A stretch of DNA of 33,607 bases from an uncultured Prevotella sp. (GTDB taxonomy: Bacteria; Bacteroidota; Bacteroidia; Bacteroidales; Bacteroidaceae). Below the pieces are notes generated by a model, which saw only the letters and a program-made list of their open reading frames with translations, was not told the origin of the DNA and did no database searches. The stretch lies in the NCBI GenBank assembly GCA_902477645.1, contig CABSIA010000015.1:1-33607 (forward strand), given 5' to 3'. The translations under genes and the position numbers were made by a program. Of the stretch, positions 26,101-32,936 are shown in pieces (position 1 is the stretch's first letter; the number at the start of each line of letters is the position of its first letter).

Positions 26101-26418
26101 GACATGATGTTCGGCTTGTCAGTCGATACCGTTTCCCGCCCGCTTTACTGGCATGGTAATGAGCCTTGCCATCAGATTCCTTTCTTATATAATTACATAG
26201 GCAAGCCCGAAAAGACAAAACAAGTTGTCAAGCATATCTTAGAAGCCGAGTACAACGATACTCCGGGCGGACTCTCGGGCAATGATGATGCAGGTCAGAT
26301 GTCGGCATGGTATATGTTCTCAGCAATGGGCTTCTATCCCGTGTGTCCAGCAACACCCGACTATCAGCATTGCGAGTCAATCTTTGATAAAGTTACGATA
26401 AATCCGATAAGAAATTAA
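23110..26418 (+). CDS. Histidine acid phosphatase-like domain fused to GH92 mannosidase
   Basis: A 1102-residue secreted fusion with signal peptide 1-20. Residues about 25-425 form a branch-2 histidine phosphatase (phytase/MINPP/glucose-1-phosphatase clan): nucleophile motif HYGRHGSRW (R58, H59, R62) and proton-donor motif GHDTAL (H316, D317). Residues about 430-1102 are GH92: GTAQANTTTAGMFGKG..HGQTLPAVLVPNGQNFW, DFSMWDIYRAQLPL, GNEPCHQIPFLYNYIGKPEKT with the acid Glu, and GNDDAGQMSAWYMFSAMGFYP with the base Asp. Both active sites look intact, so it should remove a phosphate monoester and an alpha-mannose in the periplasm. It overlaps the previous GH92 gene by 4 bp and is followed by a long inverted repeat. 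Phosphomannose removal is inference. Confidence 0.92.
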   Translation: MKRLFVIFAASMFIAVAGAQTHRQMGGVYYAYHFEKKGRFVQPVPKGYEPFYISHYGRHGSRWMPSDDRYIWVNSQFEDETNLTPLGKKVKAMLGQVWENARGNGGKLTKLGEWQHREIARRMVKSYPGIFAGEIGVKARSSVVDRCAKSMQAFTSEMHSMRPNLSMDVKTDSADMAWIAYTSAEEKALEARTLIVPDVRPDRFVAQLFIDATKVAEPMKLMSELHTITSSLQDVCLNFKSYPKKIEKTLDNLFTDEEFESIYRANNQRMTICNGRYALNDGIPARCAISLWKNIETEADAALTKDKPSATLRFGHDTALYRLLTLFNTNYDDTAAVATENFYEDLSEIRSEAMDRLLPMAANLQMVFYKNAEGDVIVKFTVNEQDGFARFDNVDELDDIDGFYYRWDDFKAYMQSRLHRLEHLRQITALNTMVGTAQANTTTAGMFGKGSEEHGQTLPAVLVPNGQNFWTPQTQDTEKKCIAPYYYKDSLLQGFRNSHWIVGGCTQDYGSFTVAAISGKLRLQPEERATRFSHDKEWSHPHYYAVRLDDEHLLAELTADSHASLLRVTPDTDEMVHIVINPNSDEEQGFIEVDTLNRIVYGYNPVHRIYQGWGEPAGFSGHFVLRYNDEMVDYGVSGAKNPCLWLTFKGHAHKPMTFAMASSFTDKAHAIANLKAEIRDVDNPDFGMMAARNADKWIERFHTIDVETADTAKVNQFYGAFYRASFLPREMSDCNGDYPSFSSGKIKHMDSSLFTHRSSLPKYYTDFSMWDIYRAQLPLYNIIAPTLSGQMMQSLVDMYSEHGWLPIFPCWNSYTAAMIGDHCAVALADAYIKGVRNFDAEKAYQAMRKNAFERPATYEEYKDGMGRRALESYLKYGYIPMEDSVKEAFHTCEQTSRTLEYAFDDFAVAQMAKALGHDDDYKLLMERSKNWKNVINPKTGWADGRHADGTWQGCTDLVNRQTFITEGSICHYTWYVPHDIPGLIDRMGGKEKFEQKLDMMFGLSVDTVSRPLYWHGNEPCHQIPFLYNYIGKPEKTKQVVKHILEAEYNDTPGGLSGNDDAGQMSAWYMFSAMGFYPVCPATPDYQHCESIFDKVTINPIRN

Positions 26419-26495
26419 CTGGGAGGGCAGGTTTTCAACCTGCCATAATAAAAGGCTGGTTGAATAAGAGGCAGGTTGAAAACCTGCCCTCCCAG
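26419..26495. repeat. Perfect 26-bp inverted repeat after the PUL enzymes
   Basis: Arms 26419-26444 and 26470-26495 are perfect reverse complements. Each contains its own small palindrome (GGCAGGTT...AACCTGCC), and the 25-bp centre holds a degraded third copy (GGCTGGTTGAATAAGAGG). It directly follows the stop codon at 26418. It could end the transcript or be a REP-like element. Confidence 0.88.
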
Positions 26496-26536
26496 TAGCA
26501 TTAGCGAACAAGAAAAAAGACTGAAATAAAAGATAA

Positions 26537-27577
26537 ATGTCATCTTTCTCATATTTCCTTTATGGCATGAACGTCATGTTCTATTCCATGATGGTGTGGA
26601 TGTTCGGACGTAGAGGCAACGATATGTTGTCGAGGCTCATCATGTGGATAATGCTGATACAATGTGTGGGACTGTTCAAGGATTTAGGATTCTATACTTT
26701 TTGTGCTCAGCTTGGCAATTACTGGTATCTGATGACAGCCATGGACATGATAATCATACCTCTGTATGTGTTTGTGCTGATGGAATTGACCAAGCCCGGA
26801 TGGTCCTCATTCCGCAAACTCATAGTTCACGAGCTGCCTTTTGTCATTTTCCCTTTATTGTTCTTTTTCACCAATGTTCGACTGTGGTATACGGTGTTAG
26901 TGGTGTGGGGAGCGATATATGGTACGGCAACATTGATATTGTCTTTCTTTTTTGCCTCGCAATATAACCGTCAGCTCAAGGAGCGTTTCTCATACGAGGA
27001 GAATATCAACCTCAACTGGTTGCGTGGCATTGTCGTACTGTTTTGGATAATACTTCTGATATGGACTATTTCCAGTTTTTATAACGACAAGCTTGCTGAC
27101 AATATCTATAACATCGGGGCGTTGGTGTTGTGGATGATAGTCTGCTATTTCGTCTATAAACATGAGTCAGTTCTCGATGAATTGGGCAATTTTGAACAAC
27201 ACGAAACAGATAATGACTGTGACGATGTCAGGTCGTATCAGCTTCAGCCAGAATTAGGAGAACAGGTCAGAACGCTGTTTGAAAACGAAAAACTATATTT
27301 GAATCCACGGCTCAAACTGTCGGATGTGGCTTGCCGTGTAGGCTCAAACCGCACTTATCTCAGCCGTTTCTTCAATCAGACCAACGGACAGACATTTTAC
27401 GACTATGTAAACAATATGCGCGTGAAACATGCCGAGCGGCTATTGGTGTCTTCTAATTATCCTATTGCGGTAATAGCCGAAGAGTCTGGTTTCAACTCTG
27501 TGTCGACATTCCGCCGTGTGTTTATATCGTATCATAATTGCACACCTGCCGAATATCGCAATATGATGAAAAAATAG
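26537..27577 (+). CDS. Membrane-anchored AraC family regulator
   Basis: A 346-residue protein with six or seven hydrophobic segments in residues 1-210 (for example VMFYSMMVWMFG, LPFVIFPLLFFF, IVVLFWIILLIWTI, IGALVLWMIVCYFVY). It ends in a cytoplasmic AraC-type double helix-turn-helix (about 245-345): LKLSDVACRVGSNRTYLSRFFNQ, then IAVIAEESGFNSVSTFRRVF and CTPAEYRN. Such proteins occur in Bacteroidota and are thought to sense signals through the membrane part and control neighbouring genes. The position just after the PUL enzymes, same strand, suggests that it regulates them (inference). Confidence 0.88.
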   Translation: MSSFSYFLYGMNVMFYSMMVWMFGRRGNDMLSRLIMWIMLIQCVGLFKDLGFYTFCAQLGNYWYLMTAMDMIIIPLYVFVLMELTKPGWSSFRKLIVHELPFVIFPLLFFFTNVRLWYTVLVVWGAIYGTATLILSFFFASQYNRQLKERFSYEENINLNWLRGIVVLFWIILLIWTISSFYNDKLADNIYNIGALVLWMIVCYFVYKHESVLDELGNFEQHETDNDCDDVRSYQLQPELGEQVRTLFENEKLYLNPRLKLSDVACRVGSNRTYLSRFFNQTNGQTFYDYVNNMRVKHAERLLVSSNYPIAVIAEESGFNSVSTFRRVFISYHNCTPAEYRNMMKK

Positions 27578-27718
27578 ACTCGGTTTCTATGGTATTATCC
27601 TCGTATGTAATGGATTTTTACGATATGAGCCTTTGTTTTTACCGAATGAACCGTCTGTTTAAAGAAAATGTTGTTCCTTTGTAGCGGAAACATTTTTTAT
27701 TATCAAATACCACTTGTT

Positions 27719-28864
27719 ATGGCTACACAAACTAACCTTGATGCTTGGGAGTGCTTAGACCAGGCTCTATTCGTGTCCTCACATGTCAGCGCAAAAGATG
27801 CTGAAAAGGGTGAGACTGATTGGGAGAACGTTTATCCAATCTCGCTGGATGAGACCGATACCATGGAAGATTTGGTTAATCAGGCTGAGCAAAAGGCTGA
27901 TGACCCAACAGACTCCGCTTATCGTACGCGTGTAAATGAACTGCGCAATATCATCGACTATTCGCGCACTAAACATCGCACATGGAAATGGTCCGTCATC
28001 TTTGGCGCAATAATCTCTGCCGCTATTATGTGGTATTTTGGCTCTGATAGCCAGGAAGAAGCTGCTAAAAAACAACAGGTTATCAGCCAGATAGAAAAAT
28101 GGGAGAAAAGAGACACAATGGTTGCTTATGATAAAATCTCCGCTTCTCAGGCTGGATATTTAGAAGACTTTTCTTCTGCCAATGCCTATAAGGTCAGCAA
28201 ATTAGCTCTGTTGAAAAATTCTGAGGAGGGTGCTATCCGAAATGCTGAGTATTATCATCAAAAGGCAGATACTGCAACTGTTGAAAAAAATAAGAAGTAT
28301 TGTCTCGAACATGAGGCCTACAATAAAGAGTCTGCCAAGAAAGCTCGCGCAGAGTTTGACGAGGTGGCAAAGATGAAGTTTGACGATATCCGCAAGCTGG
28401 CGCTCGAACAGCAAGGAAAACGTGTGGAAAGCAGTAAGGGCTCTGCCACAAGGTATTATGCCTACATGGTTTTCCTTATCATCCTGATACCACTTTATAT
28501 CATTACCGGCTATTCTTACGGATACATGATTTATCGCCATCGCCGTCAGAAAGGTATAATGCGCATTCTGCGAAAAGCAGGATTTGGCTTGGCAACATTC
28601 TTCTTCGGCACTGGAATAATGATGAATCTGTTGCCCGATAATATCGTGAAGTACACTTATTCAAGTGGACATACGGAAACACGGCAAGAGGCAAATATTC
28701 TAAATATTTTTGTCTTCGCCCTGAAGGCTGGATTGATGATACTCGGAGTTGTTATATTCTGCTTTGTCTCGGTCTTTATAATGATAATCGAAACTGTCAC
28801 GGGCTTGAAGCGCAACATTAACTGGTCTCCAGTTGTTGCTAAGATTAAAAGCACGGCAAATTAA
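27719..28864 (+). CDS. Membrane protein with a long charged segment, function unknown
   Basis: I do not recognise this family. From the ATG at 27719 (MATQTNLDAWECL) it has 381 residues. The first part is acidic and soluble (1-90), then come one hydrophobic segment near 91-107 (SVIFGAIISAAIMWYFG), a long Lys/Glu-rich stretch likely helical or coiled coil (108-240), and three further hydrophobic segments near 245-270, 289-305 and 330-357. An upstream ATG at 27668 would add 17 residues that look untranslated. It ends at a hairpin terminator. No link to glycan use can be shown. Confidence 0.72.
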   Translation: MATQTNLDAWECLDQALFVSSHVSAKDAEKGETDWENVYPISLDETDTMEDLVNQAEQKADDPTDSAYRTRVNELRNIIDYSRTKHRTWKWSVIFGAIISAAIMWYFGSDSQEEAAKKQQVISQIEKWEKRDTMVAYDKISASQAGYLEDFSSANAYKVSKLALLKNSEEGAIRNAEYYHQKADTATVEKNKKYCLEHEAYNKESAKKARAEFDEVAKMKFDDIRKLALEQQGKRVESSKGSATRYYAYMVFLIILIPLYIITGYSYGYMIYRHRRQKGIMRILRKAGFGLATFFFGTGIMMNLLPDNIVKYTYSSGHTETRQEANILNIFVFALKAGLMILGVVIFCFVSVFIMIIETVTGLKRNINWSPVVAKIKSTAN

Positions 28865-28875
28865 TGATTCAACCC

Positions 28876-28915
28876 AGTAGGACTGCTACATGTAGCGGTC
28901 CTACAACTTTTTTAT
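28876..28915 (+). terminator. Terminator built from a family B hairpin (copy 4)
   Basis: GTAGGACTGCTAC and GTAGCGGTCCTAC pair around a CATG centre (28876-28905), followed by AACTTTTTT. It lies between two convergent genes. The arms belong to the same family as 2475-2504, 5507-5536 and 20568-20599. Confidence 0.82.
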
Positions 28916-28923
28916 GTGATACA

Positions 28924-31242
28924 TCATTCTTCAATTCCATTTCCTCTCTGTCCGTATTCTGATGGTGTCACGCCAAACATCTTGCGGAAATATTGGCTGA
29001 AATAGCGTGGAGAATTGAAACCTACAGCCAATGATACCTTGCTGACAGGCATGTCGGTCTCTGTCAGCAGTCTGGCGGCATGTTTCAGCCTCACGTTGCG
29101 CAGAAACTCATTAGGTGTTATGCCGAGCATCGCCTGCATGCGGCGGTAAAGATTTGAGCGGCTCAGCGCAATGTCGGCAGCCATCTGGTCAACGGTGTAT
29201 TCCTGGTTGCTGATGTTTCGCTCAATGGCTTTAAGGAGTCTCGTCATTATCTGCTCCTCCTCGTCATTGATGGTGAGCTTCTCTGGATTTATGTTTACGT
29301 TTTGTGCAAACTGGTGGCGCGCCTCAGTTCTTAGCTCGAAAAGCTTGTTTACCTTTTCCTCGTTCTTTGCGGCAATCTTTACGGTCTGCCTCTTCAGATA
29401 CATTTTTATTCCTGCGGTCATCACTGCGGTTATTGCCAGCGCATACAGCAACTTTGCCCACCAGGTAAGCCAGAAAGGTGGTTCCACTATTATTGTTCTT
29501 CTTGTTTTCCGTCCCCATTCTCCATTGTCGTAGGCAGCCTGCACCTCAAAAGTGTATTCGCCAGGTTGCAGATATCTGAACTGTGCTGTTCCTCGGCCCG
29601 TTGCCGTGGAGTTAATCCATTTGTCGTCGAGTCCTGCGAGCCGGTAGCGGTATCGTGTCTCGCTTTCGAGCGAGTAGTTTAGAGTTGAGAATTTTATGCT
29701 TATTGAGTTGTCGTTGTAGCTCAGGTGAATTTCCTTTTCATTCTGTGGCAACTGGTGGAAATCAGTTTCAAAACCAATGATGTTTACGTCCTGTCTGATG
29801 TTTGTGTTGTGGAAAAGACTCGGGTCAATTTCTGTGATGCCTTCTGTGCCTGCCATCCAAATTTCCCCCGACGTCATTATTACAGCTGCTCTTTCCGCCA
29901 TTGTGGTTGTTGGCATGCCTATGTTGTTTTTGTAGAACAGGAAGCTGGCATCGTCTTTTGTCATTGTCATTTTTGCGATGCCCATCGATGTTCCTATCCA
30001 CAGGTTGCCGTATGCGTCTTCCATTATGCTTTTTATGTAAGTGTTGCGTAGTCCGTCGGTTTTGTCGAAAGTTCTTCTTTCTTTTCCGAGCAGTGTCAGT
30101 CCGTTTGGCATCCCTGCCCATATTCTGTTCTTCGAGTCGGTGAGCATGCAGTTGTATTTTTCGCCATATAGAGGCTCTCCCACGACTTTGTTGGTGTTGA
30201 CATCGAGAACGAACATGCCGTTTTGCGAGTATACGGCATACTGGTTTTTCTCTGTAAGCCGTTGGCCGCCTATGAATATGCGGTAGCTGGTCAGAATGGG
30301 CAGTTGGGGTTTAAGTGGCATAAACTCTTTCCGCTTGGGATCGAAGTATCCAAGTTCGTTTAAGCTGTTGCATACCATTATGCGTCCGTCGTCAAGAGGC
30401 GTGGCAAAGCGCATTTCGCTGTGATAAAATCCTTTGGTGTTGTTTGGGCTGAAGTGGGTCAGCTCGCCGTCTTTGTACCGGTACAGGCCGTTGTTGGCGC
30501 TAATCCATGCCGTACCATGTTTGTCGCTGGAAGCATCGTGGCATAGGCCGGTGCTGGCGGCAATGGTCTTTGTCACTTTTTTCAGATCTGTGTCAAAAAG
30601 CAGTATGTTGTTGTTGCGCCCCAACACTATCTCATGGTCCGATATGGCAGCCATGCATGTTACTCCGCTGATGTTTATGGTTTTGCCTTTTTGAACCAGA
30701 GGTTTCCAGTAGTAAATGCCGTTGTTTATTGTTCCGAGCCACATTCCGCCTTCGTGGTCGGTGCAGACGGAAGTGACAAAAAGGTCATCTCTGCCTGTCA
30801 GCGAGTCGAGAAGGTTTTTGTATTTTTGCAGCCAAGAGCCAGTCTTCTGTTCTTTATATTCGGAGAACTCAATAAGTGCTTTGGTCTTTAATCTTCCGGC
30901 TATGTCTGTGCGGAATGTGTTGGTGCGTGTGTCGAGCAGATACAGGCTGTAGAAGTCGCGTAGCCACAACAGTGAGTCGCCTTGCTTCAGATGTCCATAT
31001 CCGGCAAAGTTCTTTAGCTTGTAGCTGTCGGTGGTGTCGCAGGGCAATGTTGTGAATGCCTTTCCGTCAAAAAGACAGAAAGGGCCTGTTGACTGAACAA
31101 GGATTTGTTTGTTGGGCAGCTGGACAATCTGCCACACCTCATTTGTCGGCAGACCGTCGTCTACGGTATAGTGTCTTACGTATGCCGACAGTTGTAATGT
31201 GCTGATAAGGCCTAGTAGTATGCTAAATAGTAGTTTTTTCAT
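28924..31242 (-). CDS. Periplasmic sensor fused directly to AraC DNA-binding domain, no kinase
   Basis: A 772-residue protein built like a hybrid two-component system (HTCS) but shorter. It has a signal peptide (MKKLLFSILLGLISTLQLSA), then two-component regulator propeller repeats over about 25-510 (YTVDDGLPTNEVWQI, GMWLGTINNGIYYW, GNLWIGTSMGIAKM), a Y_Y_Y domain at about 520-585 (YRYRLAGLDDKWI, GEYTFEVQAAYDNGEW), one membrane segment near 590-612, a linker of roughly 60 residues, and an AraC helix-turn-helix at about 670-765 (YTVDQMAADIALSRSNLYRRM, FNSPRYFSQYFRKMFGVTPSEY). Histidine-kinase, ATPase and receiver domains are absent. An ATG at 31272 lies upstream of the TATCTTTG box (31262-31269), so the start is 31242. 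It probably controls the convergent PUL (inference). Confidence 0.9.
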   Translation of the reverse strand: MKKLLFSILLGLISTLQLSAYVRHYTVDDGLPTNEVWQIVQLPNKQILVQSTGPFCLFDGKAFTTLPCDTTDSYKLKNFAGYGHLKQGDSLLWLRDFYSLYLLDTRTNTFRTDIAGRLKTKALIEFSEYKEQKTGSWLQKYKNLLDSLTGRDDLFVTSVCTDHEGGMWLGTINNGIYYWKPLVQKGKTINISGVTCMAAISDHEIVLGRNNNILLFDTDLKKVTKTIAASTGLCHDASSDKHGTAWISANNGLYRYKDGELTHFSPNNTKGFYHSEMRFATPLDDGRIMVCNSLNELGYFDPKRKEFMPLKPQLPILTSYRIFIGGQRLTEKNQYAVYSQNGMFVLDVNTNKVVGEPLYGEKYNCMLTDSKNRIWAGMPNGLTLLGKERRTFDKTDGLRNTYIKSIMEDAYGNLWIGTSMGIAKMTMTKDDASFLFYKNNIGMPTTTMAERAAVIMTSGEIWMAGTEGITEIDPSLFHNTNIRQDVNIIGFETDFHQLPQNEKEIHLSYNDNSISIKFSTLNYSLESETRYRYRLAGLDDKWINSTATGRGTAQFRYLQPGEYTFEVQAAYDNGEWGRKTRRTIIVEPPFWLTWWAKLLYALAITAVMTAGIKMYLKRQTVKIAAKNEEKVNKLFELRTEARHQFAQNVNINPEKLTINDEEEQIMTRLLKAIERNISNQEYTVDQMAADIALSRSNLYRRMQAMLGITPNEFLRNVRLKHAARLLTETDMPVSKVSLAVGFNSPRYFSQYFRKMFGVTPSEYGQRGNGIEE

Positions 31243-31261
31243 TTGCTCATAAATATACCTG

Positions 31262-31269
31262 CAAAGATA
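31262..31269 (-). promoter_or_regulatory. Candidate -7 box of the sensor-AraC gene
   Basis: TATCTTTG on the minus strand, 19 bp before the ATG at 31242. No good TTTG -33 box at the right distance, so moderate support only. Confidence 0.5.
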
Positions 31270-31300
31270 CATCTTTTTCTCAAAGAAAAAACGGAAAACG

Positions 31301-32044
31301 CTATTTTTTCTCCCTCAGCAAAGCTTTCCATATCGAATGGCGCACCTCAGGGTTTTCCGCCTCTGCCTCACGGAATATCTTGCTGACAAAATGTCTTTGT
31401 GTTGTGTTCTCGTATGGGCAAACCTTTATCTGTTTTTCGTAGCCTGCCATTTCTGCGTAGGCCCTGATGTCGTCCTCGTGCTCTAAGCAGAGTGGACGGA
31501 TTATCGACAGCGGCATCTTGTCCATGCGGTAGAGTGGAGGAGTGTTGTCGAAACGGCCTTGGAAGAAAAGATTCATTAGGCTTGTCGTTATTATGTCGTC
31601 CTGATGGTGACCTAAGGCAATTTTGTTGCAGCCCAATTCCTGCGCCTTGTCGAAAAGAGCCTTGCGTCTGTGCCATGAGCAAAGGAAACACATAGGTTTT
31701 CCGCTATTGGTGGTGTCGTCAAAGCGTGTCGTCAATATGTGTAGCGGCACCTGCCATTTGTCGCAAAACCGTTGCAGATATTCGGTATCGGTCTCATACT
31801 TCACGTTCTCCATCCTTATGTGGCAAGCCTCTATCTTTATCGACGGTTTGAATATCCGTGCCTGTTGTGCCATCAGCTCCAACAGCAGCAGCGAGTCTTT
31901 GCCTCCCGACAGCCCAATCAGAATTTTGTCGCCGTCGGCAAGCATTCCGTAGTCAGCTGTGGCCTTGCGGAAACGTTTTTTAAGTAGAGCGCCAAGCCCC
32001 CCTGCCCCCCGGTGGGGGGTGTCTTGCTTTGAGTTAATCTTCAT
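31301..32044 (-). CDS. TtcA-like tRNA thiolation enzyme with element-derived N-terminus
   Basis: ATP-dependent tRNA 2-thiocytidine synthase-like PP-loop protein, 247 residues. It has the PP-loop SGGKDS (46-51), the iron-sulfur pair CFLC (C119, C122), a third cysteine C209 in KVCPYENTT, and LGHHQDDI (144-151), all TtcA hallmarks. It would modify cytidine 32 of some tRNAs. The first native-looking residues are LLKKRFRKATADYGML from residue 20. Residues 7-19 (QDTPHRGAGGLGA) come from a GC-rich palindromic element, and the start codon lies in the spacer between the two arms of that element pair (31995-32020 and 32071-32096). It follows the BI-1 gene on the same strand and precedes the sensor gene. 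Confidence 0.88.
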   Translation of the reverse strand: MKINSKQDTPHRGAGGLGALLKKRFRKATADYGMLADGDKILIGLSGGKDSLLLLELMAQQARIFKPSIKIEACHIRMENVKYETDTEYLQRFCDKWQVPLHILTTRFDDTTNSGKPMCFLCSWHRRKALFDKAQELGCNKIALGHHQDDIITTSLMNLFFQGRFDNTPPLYRMDKMPLSIIRPLCLEHEDDIRAYAEMAGYEKQIKVCPYENTTQRHFVSKIFREAEAENPEVRHSIWKALLREKK

Positions 32045-32096
32045 TTCTAACTTTTGTCTTTAAACAATAATCCCCCCGCCGGGGGGCAGGGGGGCT
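31995..32096. repeat. GC-rich palindromic element pair enclosing the ttcA-like start codon
   Basis: Two 26-bp arms in opposite orientation, 31995-32020 and 32071-32096, with a 50-bp spacer holding the start codon at 32044. The left arm is coding (TPHRGAGG in the ttcA frame). The right arm ends 7 bp from the BI-1 stop codon (32104-32106). Confidence 0.88.
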
Positions 32097-32103
32097 ACTT
32101 TCC

Positions 32104-32820
32104 TTAATCCTCGCTTCTTCCGAATATCCTCAGCAGATACAGGAAGAGATTTATAAAGTCGAGATAAAGTGAAAGGGCACCCATCAGGGCAAGTTTCTGT
32201 GCCCCCTCGTCGGCATACTGCTGCACGGCAAGCATCTGCTTAATCTTCTGGCTGTCCCATGCGGTCAGACCTACGAATATTATCACGCCGATGTAGCACA
32301 GTATCAGGTCAAACATTGCGCTCTTCAGGAATATGTTCACCACGGTGGCTATTATGAGTCCGATGAGAGCCATAAACAGTATGCTGCCCATTGACGACAA
32401 ATCCTTCTTGGTGGCATATCCGTAAAATGCGGTCGCACCGAAAGTTCCGGCTGTAATGAAGAATACCTTCGATATTGTAGCGGTGGTGTACACGAGGAAT
32501 ATCGACGACAGCATTGCGCCGTTCAGTATCGAATAGATGATGAACAGCAATGTCGCTGTGCCCAGCGAGAGTTTGTTGATACGTGCGGTAACGTAAAACA
32601 CCAGTGCCAGCTCTGCAATCACCATACCCCACATCACCATGCTGTTGCCGTAAATCAGTGCCAGCATGTTTGGCGAGCCCGCAACGCCAGCCGCTGTTAT
32701 GCCTGTTATGACGAGTGCCAGTGTCATCCAGAGGTAGACCTTGCGCATCAGAGCTTTAAACACGTTCGATTTGGCTGCGGTCTGCTGGCCAATCATTCTT
32801 TCAAGTTCTTGTACTTCCAT
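32104..32820 (-). CDS. Bax inhibitor-1 / YccA family membrane protein
   Basis: A 238-residue integral membrane protein of the BI-1 superfamily (pH-sensitive calcium leak family). It has about seven hydrophobic segments after a soluble start (MEVQELERMIGQQTAAKSNVFKALMRKVYLWM). The family block SMGSILFMALIGLIIA and the end block GLTAWDSQKIKQM...GALSLYLDFINLFLYLLRIFG, with the conserved aspartates, are clear. A consensus promoter lies upstream at 32859-32891. The physiological role in Bacteroidota is not established. Confidence 0.93.
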   Translation of the reverse strand: MEVQELERMIGQQTAAKSNVFKALMRKVYLWMTLALVITGITAAGVAGSPNMLALIYGNSMVMWGMVIAELALVFYVTARINKLSLGTATLLFIIYSILNGAMLSSIFLVYTTATISKVFFITAGTFGATAFYGYATKKDLSSMGSILFMALIGLIIATVVNIFLKSAMFDLILCYIGVIIFVGLTAWDSQKIKQMLAVQQYADEGAQKLALMGALSLYLDFINLFLYLLRIFGRSED

Positions 32821-32858
32821 TTTTTCCGTAATTGTTAGTTATTTGTTCTTATTCTATG

Positions 32859-32891
32859 CAAAGATAATGTCTTTTACCTACAACTTGCAAA
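32859..32891 (-). promoter_or_regulatory. Promoter of the BI-1 family gene
   Basis: On the minus strand TTTG (32888-32891), 21 bp, TATCTTTG (32859-32866), about 39 bp before the ATG at 32820. Confidence 0.8.
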
Positions 32892-32936
32892 TGCCGTGCC
32901 GATTTTTAATCTATTTTGACTATATGTAGGTTGTGT

